In this document: in pieces, positions 25,944-34,526 of the stretch
Layout: each line of letters begins with the position of its first letter
Position numbering within the stretch: the first letter of the stretch is position 1
Source: Paraburkholderia hospita
GTDB lineage: Bacteria; Pseudomonadota; Gammaproteobacteria; Burkholderiales; Burkholderiaceae
NCBI RefSeq assembly: GCF_002902965.1
Contig: NZ_CP026108.1
Coordinates: 496,001-560,000, forward strand
DNA length: 64,000 nucleotides
Direction of reading: 5' to 3'
Program-made: the position numbers and the translations under genes
The notes under the pieces: generated by a model
Told to the model about the DNA's origin: nothing
The model's database searches: none
The model's input: the letters and a program-made list of their open reading frames with translations, nothing else

Positions 25944-26597
25944 ATGCCGACTTACATTCTGAGCCTGATCTCGTCAGCGGGCGTAAGCGCCGCGTTATGC
26001 GGCGCACTGGTGTTCCTCGCGCGCAATTGGATTGGCGAGCGACTCAAGCGTGCTATAGGGGCAGAATACGACTCGAAGCTTGAGGTACACAAAGCGCAGT
26101 TACAAGCCTCGAACGCCGAGCGCCTCGAATCGTTCAAAGCTCAACTGGCCATGCAGTCAGCGAGGGACGGCGCCGTACATGCGGCTCTTGTGAAGTACCG
26201 CTTCGATGCCATCAAAGCAGTGCTTGGCCCCTTGTTGGAATTTCATGAGGCCGTTGCGGCCCTCGTGAACCCGCTGCAGCTTAACGGCGGACCGGATTTA
26301 GACCAGAGAGTTGAACGCGTGCTTCAGGCTCAGAAAGCCTTCGTGGAGGCCTATCAACCTAATCGGATCTTTTTACCCAAACGCTGTGCTGATCACGTTG
26401 CCGAGATCCGATCGAAGCTTGTAAGCAACGCGAATGTCTTTACGCAAATTGTGAATCCAGCGATCAAAGGCACTGGAATCAACGATCCATACACCAAGTG
26501 GAACGAAGTTTACGTTAGCGTTTCCTCGGAAGTTCGCAGGACCATTGCAGAAATGGAATCGGAGATGCGTACATTGATGGGCGACGAGCGAAGTTGA
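25944..26597 (+). CDS. Membrane-anchored coiled-coil hypothetical protein
   Basis: From ATG 25944 the 217-residue protein has an N-terminal membrane helix (ISSAGVSAALCGALVFLARN). A charged region follows that is likely coiled coil (SKLEVHKAQLQASNAERLES), then helical domains to the end. The architecture suggests a cytoplasmic domain tethered to the inner membrane. No family name can be given. The IS30 element ends 43 bp upstream and may have replaced its promoter. Confidence 0.6.
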   Translation: MPTYILSLISSAGVSAALCGALVFLARNWIGERLKRAIGAEYDSKLEVHKAQLQASNAERLESFKAQLAMQSARDGAVHAALVKYRFDAIKAVLGPLLEFHEAVAALVNPLQLNGGPDLDQRVERVLQAQKAFVEAYQPNRIFLPKRCADHVAEIRSKLVSNANVFTQIVNPAIKGTGINDPYTKWNEVYVSVSSEVRRTIAEMESEMRTLMGDERS

Positions 26598-26677
26598 CGC
26601 GGTTAAAGCGTGGGCCGCCTAAGTAGCCCGCAATGCCATATGAACACCTACGAAACGAATAGGTATCGGAAAACGTT

Positions 26678-26839
26678 ATGACGGAGCAAAACATAGAGCA
26701 ATTGAGGGATCGACTCGCGAGAGCCGAGTCAGAGCGGGATGCTTGGCGAGATAAATCTGAGCACCACTACAAGATGGCGTGTGCTCTGGTGGAGGCTCTC
26801 TGTAAGCAACTCGTTGCAGCGGAGTCTTCTCAGTCCTGA
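26678..26839 (+). CDS. Small coiled-coil protein (53 aa)
   Basis: ATG 26678 starts MTEQNIEQLRDRLARAESER, followed by DAWRDKSEHHYKMACALVEA. This heptad-like, charged helix is typical of small coiled-coil proteins on Burkholderia mobile DNA. The ribosome site is weak, but the amphipathic sequence is hard to explain by chance. The next gene starts 41 bp downstream. Confidence 0.5.
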   Translation: MTEQNIEQLRDRLARAESERDAWRDKSEHHYKMACALVEALCKQLVAAESSQS

Positions 26840-26879
26840 AACCTGATGATTGGACCGGAATGGTCGCGGAGGCAGCGTA

Positions 26880-27143
26880 ATGGCGAGTCACGTACTCACT
26901 CAGTTCCCGCAAGACGAGCAGGATGATTTCGCAGCCGTGTGCCGGAAGAACGGCCGTGCCGTCAGAGAATTCCAAGTGGTGGACGAAGACCAGTATCCGA
27001 GTGGCGGCAGGGTCGGGCCAATTGGCCGGCAAGTGACCATGGCGCTGCGCGGTAGGTCAGCCGTGGCTCTATACGATGGCGGACACGGCGGCGCCTGGAT
27101 CGCCGATTTCGAGAACGACTTGAAGGCAGGATCGTTCGAGTGA
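26880..27143 (+). CDS. Hypothetical protein (87 aa)
   Basis: ATG 26880 is preceded by GGAGG at seven bases. The protein reads ASHVLTQFPQDEQDDFAAVC and has a Gly-rich C-terminal half (VALYDGGHGGAWIADFENDL). No family is recognised. A short frame at 27173-27244 (+) that begins IIKAEKFGGFVAI may be the start of another small gene cut by the following IS6-type sequence. Confidence 0.55.
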   Translation: MASHVLTQFPQDEQDDFAAVCRKNGRAVREFQVVDEDQYPSGGRVGPIGRQVTMALRGRSAVALYDGGHGGAWIADFENDLKAGSFE

Positions 27144-27255
27144 GACAACAAAGCGGAAAATAGGCCAATGGGATGATTATCAAGGCAGAGAAGTTTGGCG
27201 GTTTTGTCGCGATAAGCGATGAGGGTTCAGCAAGCCGGCATTAGATTAGGATGCC

Positions 27256-27975
27256 TTATGTGATCAGCAAGTAAAATTGAACGGCGACACTGCGGGTGGT
27301 GTCGCCACTCGTCTGGCCCTTGCGGATCATGTGCATGAGCTCGATACCGGAGAGGATGATGCGCGCGCAGCAGAAATCCTTGAAGCCCATCATCGGCCTG
27401 ATGATTCGTTTGATCGCGCGATGGTCCTGTTCCACAATATTGTTCAGGTACTTGACCTATCGGATCCGGATCGGCATTTCCCGTTCGGCGTTCAGGGCAT
27501 CAAGTGCGGCCAAGTTCGCGCCGCTCTTGTCGATGGTGACCGTCTCAGGTTCTCCATTGTTCCCAATCGCCTTTTCGAAGTAACGTCGGGCAGCGACCTT
27601 GTCACGACGGGCGCGCAATAGGAAGTCGACCGTGCTGCCGGCCTTGTCGGCTGCGCGATACAAATACTTCCACTGGCCACCTACCTTGATATACGTTTCA
27701 TCCATTCTCCAGCTCTTCCCCACGGGTCGCTTGTACTGGCGAAACGCCTTTTCGAACAGCGGCACGAGTTTGATGACCCCGCGGTGCAGCGTCGAGTGGT
27801 CAACGTTGACACCGCGCTCGGCCATCATCTCTTCGAGATTGCGCAGACTCAACGCATAAGCCACATACCACCGCACGCATATCAAAATTACATCAAGCGG
27901 ATAGTGAAGGCGCTTGAGTACCTTGCCGATTCCGGGCGGCAACGACGTCTTCGACTTCGACATTCCGGTCTTCAT
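27256..27975 (-). pseudogene. IS6-family transposase with one in-frame amber codon
   Basis: The reading frame matches IS6 transposases (WYVAYALSLRNLEEMMAERG, WRMDETYIKVGGQWKYLYRA, TIDKSGANLAALDALNAERE). It is stopped by TAG at 27457-27459 exactly where the family has Gln in IRQVKYLNN. After the stop the same frame gives VKYLNNIVEQDHRAIKRIIR, then MMGFKDFCCARIIL and ends at TAA 27256. The amber codon precedes the catalytic Glu, so the truncated protein should be inactive. A CAG to TAG change explains it. Confidence 0.82.
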
Positions 27976-28027
27976 GTAGTTGGAGAGGCGGGCGAATTCT
28001 ACCGCAGTGCCTTACTGCGACACTGCC
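27256..28027 (-). mobile_element. Second IS6-family copy, left terminus not clear
   Basis: The right terminus at 28009-28027, read inward, is GGCAGTGTCGCAGTAAGGC, closely related to the ends of the element at 19412-20251. I could not find a matching left terminus near 27220-27256, so that end may be lost or diverged. The element interrupts the transposase gene to its right. Confidence 0.65.
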
Positions 28028-28984
28028 TCCCGGTGCGTACGTTCACCGACTGGCGCGACCCGTCACCGGGCTTCTTCGAGATCGACGTGGTCGAACACTG
28101 CGGCGGCTCGAAGACAGACGGGGAGTTCGTCCACACGCTGACGTTGACCGACATCGCCAGCGGCTGGACAGAATGCGTGGCCATGCGGACGCGCAATCAG
28201 ATGCTGATTATCGAAGCGTTTGACAAGGTGGCCGCTGAGCTGCCATTCGCGATGCTTGGAGTCGATTCGGATAACGACAGTGCGTTCATGAACCAGAACG
28301 TCTTCGACTACTGCAAGGGACATGGTCTTGAGCAAACCCGCTCGCGGGCTTACAAGAAGAACGATCAGGCTTGGGTAGAGCAGAAGAATGGCTCCGTGGT
28401 ACGGCGGCTCGTCGGTTACGGCCGCCTGAGCGGCGCCGATGCCAGGAACGCGCTCGCGCGGCTATACGCGTCATCGCGTCTATACATTAACTTCTTCCAG
28501 CCTTCATCGCCGGCGCAAGGTAGACCACATTCAAGCTGAAGTCCAAGACGCGCGATGGTGCTCGTGTGCACAAGGGGAAAAGCTGAAGGCGCAGTTCAAC
28601 AGCCTCGATCCTGTGCGACTGTTGCAGGATATCCGAACGGCTCAGCAGACATTGAGCGAGCTCGCGGCCCACGGTGTGCGCGCTGAAGCAGCGTCGGCAG
28701 GCGAATCAGATGTTGCCGTGTTCCTCGCGAGCCTCTCCTCGGCGTGGAAGGAGGGGGAAGCACGTCCGACGCACCGAATGCAACCCAAGGCCAAGCACTG
28801 GTGGAAAACCCGGGTGGATCCGTTCGCCGACGTGTGGCCGGTCATTGAAGGATGGCTGATCGCCGAGCCCACTGTTGCCGTCAACAAATTGATGGAACGG
28901 TTGGCGACGATGGTTCCGGACGCCTATGCAAGCAAGACACAACTACGAACGTTGCATCGTCGGGTCAAGGCATGGCGCGCCTAG
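28028..28984 (+). pseudogene. DDE integrase-core transposase fragment, truncated and frameshifted
   Basis: After the IS6 end the frame reads GFFEIDVVEHCGGSKTDGEF, HTLTLTDIASGWTECVAMRT and AWVEQKNGSVVRRLVGYGRL. These are the integrase-core residues of ISNCY/IS481-related transposases. The N-terminal half is missing. Near 28505-28560 the frame changes from FFQPS to a second frame that continues QFNSLDPVRLLQDIRTAQQT and ends at 28984 after LRTLHRRVKAWRA. The element was cut by the IS6 copy and then decayed. Confidence 0.7.
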
Positions 28985-29496
28985 CGTGTGAGAGAAATGG
29001 TTCTGGGCAGCCTGCGCCAATGCACCGAAACGCCGACTGAAGCGTGAATTGCAGAAAAGTTGAAGCCGGCGGGGGCCGGGCGCTTCGCGCCCGGCAAACC
29101 ATGAAAGAAAAGAAGAGAGAAAGCGAAACGACAACAATCCGTCGGGTAACATTCCTTCGTGAGGCAACATGCATGCCATGGACAAGGCGGAGACGCATGG
29201 CCCGAACTGTCATTGTTGTCGATTTCGATCTACGCGACCTGCAGCCTACCTGCTATGGTTAATTAGGCGGATCACTGGCGCTGGGCTGATTTGCGTGATG
29301 CCCGAGCCCCTGAACGCGTGAATGCGTCGATGTGACATCCGAGTTCGCACGATAGCTGTCAGGCACGAACATCAAGGGCAGGACGGCGTGCCCTTGGTGT
29401 TCGTGATGTGCGTGCTCGCCAACCATGCCGGCCACCGCGACGATTCGTCATGAAAAAGTGGGATCCGCGACGCAAAACCGGCAGGAGGAGGCGAGT
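28985..29496. other. Intergenic stretch with a GC hairpin
   Basis: No gene is supported. A perfect 9-bp stem, 29075-29083 with 29087-29095 (GCCGGGCGC, loop TTC), stands out but lacks a T tract. The last bases hold the strong ribosome site of the DUF2252 gene. Confidence 0.4.
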
Positions 29497-30909
29497 ATGG
29501 ACACCGTGATGAAGGCGCCTAGGAAGGGCAAGGCCGAATTCAGTAACATCGCGGAGGACGTCCCGGTCGTTCGCTCCCGCGCAGAACGCCTCGCCGCAGG
29601 CCAGGCGTTGCGTGAAAGCGTGCCGCGCAGCGGTCATGGCGACTGGACACCGTCGGCCCAGCGCCGCGACCCCATAGAGATCCTGGAAGAATCGAATCAG
29701 GATCGATTGCCGGAATTGGTCCCAATCCGCTATGGCCGTATGCTCCGCAGTCCATTCACGTTCCTGCGCGGCTCAGCGGCGCTCATGGCCTACGATCTCG
29801 CTACGACTCCAAGCACAGGTCTTCGGGTGCAAGCCTGCGGAGACTGCCACCTGTTGAATTTTGGCTTGTTTGCCACCCCGGAGCGCAATCTAGTTTTTGA
29901 TCTAAATGACTTTGACGAAACGCTGCCGGCACCTTGGGAATGGGATCTGAAACGGTTAGCCGTCAGTTTCGCCGTGGCAGGACGCGATAACCAGTTGCCG
30001 GACGCAGATTGCCGGAGAGGCGTCCTAGAATGCGTGCGCATATATCGAGAGCGCCTGCGGGAGTATTCCCGAATGAACCCTTTGGAAGTCTGGTACACCC
30101 GCCTGGACATGAGAACCCTGATTGCGATGGCACCCGACGAAAAGGTCAAAAAGATGCGCGAGCAATTGGCGGAAAAAGCCCGCCAGCGTGTTATTGAAAA
30201 CCTCTTTCCAAAGATTGTCGGCGAAGTGGCTGGGCGACGCCGCTTTGTCGACCAACCGCCACTTATCTTCCACGTCAGTGATGCGGGCTTCGAGGAGCGG
30301 GTTCGTGAGGCGCTAGCCGACTATCGCCAGTCGCTCTCCAATGAGCGCCGTGTCCTTCTGGATCACTACCACCTGGAGGACTTCGCCGTGAAGGTCGTGG
30401 GTATTGGCAGCGTTGGCACGCGGTGCTTTATCGGGTTGTTTTTTGACGAGGAAGACCATCCCCTGATTCTCCAGTTCAAGGAAGAGCGCCGGTCGGTCCT
30501 CGAACCCTATGCGGGAAAGAGCCAATATGAGAATCAGGGTGAGCGTGTCGTCATGGGACAACGGCTGATGCAGTCTTCCAGCGACATCTTCCTGGGATGG
30601 TTGCGAGGACAGCGAGGCTATGACTTTTTTGTGCGCCAGTTGCGGGACATGAAGATGTCTGCGCCGGCCGAGGAAGTCAGCCCTGCGCAGCTCAAACGCT
30701 ATGCCGGGCTCTGCGGCTGGACCTTAGCCCGCGCCCATGCCAAGTCCGGGGACGCCACGACCATCAGTGGCTATTTGGGCAAGGGCGACGCCTTTGACGA
30801 GGCCATCGGCGCGTTTTCCCTCGCCTACGCCGATCAGACGGAGCGTGACCACGCGGCGCTGGTGAAGGCGGTAGGTGCCGGCAGGCTGGATGCTCTCGCT
30901 GAAGAGTAG
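29497..30909 (+). CDS. DUF2252 family protein
   Basis: From ATG 29497 behind GGAGGAGG, the protein has 470 residues. It shows the DUF2252 kinase-like pattern: MLRSPFTFLRGSAALMAYDL, ACGDCHLLNFGLFATPERN, FDLNDFDETLPAPWEWDLKR, VGSVGTRCFIGL-like VVGIGSVGTRCFIGLFF, and LARAHAKSGDA near the end. The C-GD-H-N and D-N-DFDE motifs resemble active-site motifs of aminoglycoside-phosphotransferase-fold enzymes. The biological substrate is unknown. It is intact and stands alone between mobile DNA blocks. Confidence 0.88.
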   Translation: MDTVMKAPRKGKAEFSNIAEDVPVVRSRAERLAAGQALRESVPRSGHGDWTPSAQRRDPIEILEESNQDRLPELVPIRYGRMLRSPFTFLRGSAALMAYDLATTPSTGLRVQACGDCHLLNFGLFATPERNLVFDLNDFDETLPAPWEWDLKRLAVSFAVAGRDNQLPDADCRRGVLECVRIYRERLREYSRMNPLEVWYTRLDMRTLIAMAPDEKVKKMREQLAEKARQRVIENLFPKIVGEVAGRRRFVDQPPLIFHVSDAGFEERVREALADYRQSLSNERRVLLDHYHLEDFAVKVVGIGSVGTRCFIGLFFDEEDHPLILQFKEERRSVLEPYAGKSQYENQGERVVMGQRLMQSSSDIFLGWLRGQRGYDFFVRQLRDMKMSAPAEEVSPAQLKRYAGLCGWTLARAHAKSGDATTISGYLGKGDAFDEAIGAFSLAYADQTERDHAALVKAVGAGRLDALAEE

Positions 30910-31329
30910 TGCGCTGCCCCCCCACTCGCACGCAGCAGGCGCTTGCGCACGACCGGTCGCGAGCGCTTCCTTCAAGCCTGGCCTGTAACCCGCCGGCAAA
31001 ACCCGTGCAACTCCAGCTCCACTCATCGCGACGAGCGGACTGCTCCATTGAGTTATCTTGGCCGAGACCGTCCCCTCTCAGCGCGCCATTGTGGCGAATG
31101 ACCGTAACTAGGAGCAGACGAAGGATTGACATAGCTGATGATTTGACGTACGTACGCGTGCACGAATGACCGCTAGACCCTGCGGAAGCCGCCGTTCACG
31201 TGGCGCTCGCTGCAACGGCCGAAGAGGGTCGAACAGCGACCGCTCACTGGAGCGCAAAATCGCTCTCCCTTCATCAAAGGGTGGTTGCCAAGGAAACGCT
31301 TAAGTGTTCGCCCGTTCGTCGGGTGCCAT
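30910..31329. other. Intergenic stretch, nothing recognised
   Basis: No coding frame with a start signal, RNA gene or repeat was found between the DUF2252 gene and the integrase remnant. Confidence 0.4.
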
Positions 31330-31500
31330 GGAATAAGGGGGCAGACCGGTCAGAAGCCACCATTGAAGCTTCGTGAGATCTGGGCGATTCAAACAAGACT
31401 TCAGATGTCATCCAACGCTCGCGAGTTGGCGCTGTTTAACTTGGCAATCGACAGCAAGCTTCGAGCGTGTGATTTGACGCGACTGCAGGTGCAGGACGAT
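31330..31500 (+). pseudogene. Tyrosine integrase fragment
   Basis: A short stretch reads TGQKPPLKLREIWAIQTRLQ, then ARELALFNLAIDSKLRACDL and TRLQVQD. This is the start of the catalytic domain, including the first Arg box, of a common Burkholderia phage-type integrase. The sequence then loses similarity, and no C-terminal boxes or N-terminal domain are present. It is a truncated remnant. Confidence 0.6.
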
Positions 31501-31634
31501 AACCTGCCGAGACGACGAAGATCTGGAAACGACAATCTGACGTTTACGATGCAACAGAACCCTTCTGCGAAGTCAGCAAGAACGCTTTGCCACAACCATG
31601 CCTGAGGTCGCGGTCGTAGCGGAACTAGCAGGTT

Positions 31635-31706
31635 GCTGAAGTACCCATCAATGGAAGCAGCACCCCTCCGCGTACGCAGCTTCTGTTGCAACCTTTTCGC
31701 ATTGCG
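31635..31706 (-). pseudogene. Tail of an IS5-type element left of the IS21 insertion
   Basis: The bases just outside the IS21 left end (for example QQKLRTRRGAASIDGYFSNL on the minus strand) continue, after removal of the IS21 element, the sequence that follows the IS5-type transposase fragment at 42611-42832. I take it as the other side of the IS5-type remnant into which IS21 jumped. Its outer end is not defined. Confidence 0.4.
31701..31706. repeat. 6-bp target duplication of the IS21-family element (left copy)
   Basis: ATTGCG at 31701-31706 is repeated at 42529-42534, immediately outside the two IS21 termini almost 11 kb apart. This marks both borders as the product of one insertion event. 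Confidence 0.85.
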
Positions 31707-31798
31707 TGCGTATTTCGGCGAACGTGACCGCCGATTTCGGGAACGTGACCGATTCGGCGGGGTTGGGCGTTGCGCGGTGTTGATTGTAGATTTTCTTG

Positions 31799-32566
31799 TT
31801 AGTTCTGGTCGAGTTCGGGCTCCAGGACGCTGGGTTTTGGGGATGACTTTCTGAGGGATTCACCGGTGAGCGTGATCCGGTGATGACGCTGCATGAGACG
31901 GTCGAGCATTGCGTCGGCGATGGTCTCGTCGCCGATCCATCCATGCCAGTGCTCAATCGGTAACTGGCTGGTGATGATGGTCGCCTTTCCGGCCGAGCGG
32001 TCATCGATCATCTCGAGCAGATCGTTTCGGACCATCGCGTCGAGGGGAGCCATTCCCCAATCGTCCAGCAGGAGCACGTCAACGCGGGCGACCTGCAGCA
32101 GCCATTTTGTGAAGCCGCCATTGCCGTGCAGAACGCGAAGCTCCTCGCCAAGTCGCGGCACGCGCAGATACACGGCCGAATGCCCACGCCGGCAAGCGTA
32201 TTGGGCCAGGGCGCACGCGAGCCACGATTTCCCAGCGCCGGTTGGACCGCTGATGAGCAGGCTGTAGCCGGCTTCGACCCAGTCACCGAGCGCGAGACTC
32301 GTGAGTGAGCGCGGATCGACGCCACGGCCAGCGCGCGTGTCGAGATCTTCAATGGCGGCTTGCGGATACTTGAGGCGCGCCTGCTTGAGCAGTCGGGTAC
32401 GACGGCGATCATCACGCCAGCTGGCTTCCCGGTCGACCAGCAGTGACAGGCGTTCCTCGAAGCTCAGGCTGGTCGCACCGGGCTGCGTCAATTGTTCTTC
32501 CAGGCCGTCAGCGAAACCGTCCAGCTTCAGGGTGCGCAGTTGCGTCAGTGTCTGTTGCATCATCAT
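31799..32566 (-). CDS. istB: IstB-like ATPase of the IS21-family element
   Basis: This 255-residue AAA+ helper ATPase has the IstB N-terminal helical region (TLTQLRTLKLDGFADGLEEQ), Walker A ISGPTGAGKSWLACAL, Walker B VDVLLLDDWGMAPL and sensor-like TIITSQLPIEHWHGWIGDET. IstB normally binds DNA and directs the IstA transposase. The gene is intact, but its istA partner is split, so the element cannot move on its own unless IstA is supplied from elsewhere. Confidence 0.93.
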   Translation of the reverse strand: MMMQQTLTQLRTLKLDGFADGLEEQLTQPGATSLSFEERLSLLVDREASWRDDRRRTRLLKQARLKYPQAAIEDLDTRAGRGVDPRSLTSLALGDWVEAGYSLLISGPTGAGKSWLACALAQYACRRGHSAVYLRVPRLGEELRVLHGNGGFTKWLLQVARVDVLLLDDWGMAPLDAMVRNDLLEMIDDRSAGKATIITSQLPIEHWHGWIGDETIADAMLDRLMQRHHRITLTGESLRKSSPKPSVLEPELDQN

Positions 32567-32578
32567 GGTGGGTCTTCT

Positions 32579-33106
32579 TTATTGGTAGTAGCCGGGACCG
32601 CGTACATGCGCGTGGCTCGGGCTGATCCAGTCGGCAGGCGTTGCCACTGCAGCGCGGTCGCGGTTGTTGATCAGGATGTCGCGCACGTGGCGGTAACGGT
32701 GCACGCCCAGCTCCAGTGCTAGCGCACAGGCGGCTTCGAGACGTTCGCGGCCATAGCGACGTGAGAGCGAGAGCAATCCGAGGCACGCCCGATAGCCGTG
32801 TTCCGGATGGCGTTGCTCCTGCAGCAGCCGGGTAACAAGCGCGCCGGTTGCCGCGCCGATCTGCTGTCCCCAATGAATCAGCCGCTGCGGCGTCCATTCC
32901 AGATGAGCGCGGTGCGCCGCCGGCATGTGCTCGACGACGGTGGTGTAGCCGCCTGCGCGGTCGTTGCGTGCGTGGCTGGCGACACGGCGACCTCGATGCA
33001 GCAGTTCGACAGCGCCCGCCGTGATGCGCGCATCGAGCTTGAGACCGACCAGCGCGTGCGGCACGCTGTAGCGGTGTTTGTTGATCTCGACGTGATAGTC
33101 GATGTG
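32579..33106 (-). pseudogene. istA fragment 3 (C-terminal part)
   Basis: The sequence begins at the RIT junction with HIDYHVEINKHRYSVPHALV and runs through ELLHRGRRVASHARN and YRHVRDILINNRDRAAV to the stop at 32579. This is the C-terminal DNA-binding and IstB-contact part of IstA. It is 12 bp from istB, as in intact IS21 elements. The frame continues to 33277 only because it reads into the RIT terminus. Confidence 0.88.
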
Positions 33107-33132
33107 TTCTGTGGTCGACCACAGAACACATC
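33101..33132. repeat. 32-bp perfect palindrome at the left RIT junction
   Basis: Bases 33101-33116 are the exact reverse complement of 33117-33132, with TCGA at the centre. The palindrome joins the istA target GATGTG (33101-33106) to the RIT terminus and ends with CACATC, the inverted target sequence. The right RIT end (36554-36559) has a single GATGTG and no such palindrome. Confidence 0.85.
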
Positions 33133-33214
33133 TTGTGTGGCCAAGCGATTTCTGTAGCCTTGGCGCTGATGAGCTACTTCCGGCGGCGATCGTCGCAGTC
33201 TGAAGACCACAGAA
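33127..33214 (+). repeat. RIT left terminal inverted repeat (88 bp)
   Basis: The sequence starts CACATCTTGTGTGGCCAAGC and is the inverted copy of 36472-36559 with five mismatches. It contains several sub-repeats (TTCTGTGGT-like) that may be recombinase binding sites. Confidence 0.9.
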
Positions 33215-33275
33215 GCAGGTCTCAATTTGAGGAGCAATATTACCTTTCCGCTTTCTTGCGGAAGGAGGACTCCTC

Positions 33276-34526
33276 ATGTTCGATCAACTTTTCAAGGACC
33301 CGGCTGCAGTTGCCCGTCACACCACCGCGCCGCTCTATCGCGAGCGGGTTCGATACCTCGAGTACATGCAACGCCATCAGGCTTCCCGCAAGACCTTGAT
33401 TCGCAATGCAACGTACATGATGCGGATAGGAGAGGCATTGAGATGGACGTTACCGGATTCCTTCACCGCTGCTCAACTTGGCAAGCTCGCAGATCGATGG
33501 CGTAACCGTCGAGCGACTAATCCTACCCGCACCGATGGGGAAGCATCCCGAACGGCGTATGTATCGACAGCGACGAACTGGATGCGTTTTCTTGGACGAC
33601 CGCAAGCGTTGACCGGCGAGCAGCCTGGGTCGGAACAGATCGCGGCCTACGCTCGCTTCATGCGCGACGAGCGTAATCTCTCTGCACTAACAATTCGCAC
33701 GCGTAGCGGTCGCGCCTCCGAGTTTCTCCGGCTCGCCAATGCCGAGGGCTATGACATCCGTCGACTTGACTGGAAAGCCATCGACCTCATTCTTGCCTCG
33801 AAGGGAAGCCGCGATGGTCTGACGCGCGCGTCGATGCAAACCTATGGCTACAACATCCGCAGTTTCATCCGCTACTTGGAAGAACACGGGCAATGCCGAC
33901 CCGGTTTATCGTCGTCGATACAACCGCCGCGGGTATATCAAGGCGAGGCACTACCTGCCGGTCCGTCCTGGCCGGAAGTCCTTCGTGTCCTTGAGAATCT
34001 CGAGGGGAACCGGCCCGGCGCGATTCGTGATCGCGCGATCTTGATGATGTTCGCGGTGTACGGATTGCGTGTGGCCGAAGTGCGCCGACTGTGTCTCGAC
34101 GATTTTGACTGGCAGGAAGCGCTTTTTCGCGTGCATCGTTCCAAGCAAAGCCCACATGTTGCTGTGTTTCCATTGGCCGGCGACGTAGCGGATGCTCTTG
34201 CGAGGTATCTGCGCTTTGTTCGAGTGAAGTCTGATCGGCGGGAGCTGTTTCTCCAGTTGCGTAGTCCATATCAACCACTTGGCAGCAGCGCGATCTGGCA
34301 GGTTGTGAATCGTCAGCTGAGGCCAATGGATCTGTTGATCAAACACAAGGGACCGCATTCCTTGCGGCACGCGTGTGCGACCCAGCTTCTCGGACGAGGT
34401 CTAACCATGAAGGAGATTGGAGATTTCCTCGGACACTGCCATCCCGCCACCACGGCGTTATACGCGAAGGTCGATATCAACGGCTTGCGCCAGGTGGCTG
34501 ACGTTGATCTCGGGAGGTTTCTATGA
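33276..34526 (+). CDS. RIT recombinase 1 (tyrosine recombinase)
   Basis: This 416-residue tyrosine recombinase is the first of the trio. A strong AAGGAGGA site precedes ATG 33276. The N-terminal core-binding domain covers roughly 60-230. The catalytic domain has the Arg box MMFAVYGLRVAEVRRLCL, box II PHSLRHACATQLLGRG (His-x-x-Arg-His) and the nucleophile box FLGHCHPATTALYAKVD with His and Tyr. All catalytic residues are present. The stop overlaps the next start by 4 bp. Confidence 0.92.
   Translation: MFDQLFKDPAAVARHTTAPLYRERVRYLEYMQRHQASRKTLIRNATYMMRIGEALRWTLPDSFTAAQLGKLADRWRNRRATNPTRTDGEASRTAYVSTATNWMRFLGRPQALTGEQPGSEQIAAYARFMRDERNLSALTIRTRSGRASEFLRLANAEGYDIRRLDWKAIDLILASKGSRDGLTRASMQTYGYNIRSFIRYLEEHGQCRPGLSSSIQPPRVYQGEALPAGPSWPEVLRVLENLEGNRPGAIRDRAILMMFAVYGLRVAEVRRLCLDDFDWQEALFRVHRSKQSPHVAVFPLAGDVADALARYLRFVRVKSDRRELFLQLRSPYQPLGSSAIWQVVNRQLRPMDLLIKHKGPHSLRHACATQLLGRGLTMKEIGDFLGHCHPATTALYAKVDINGLRQVADVDLGRFL

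Noticed and set aside
29075..29095. GC-rich hairpin as a transcription terminator
   Set aside because: The stem is perfect but no T tract follows on either side, so a terminator is not supported.
31201..31330. Possible tRNA or attachment site next to the integrase fragment
   Set aside because: No cloverleaf-compatible sequence or direct repeat pair was found.
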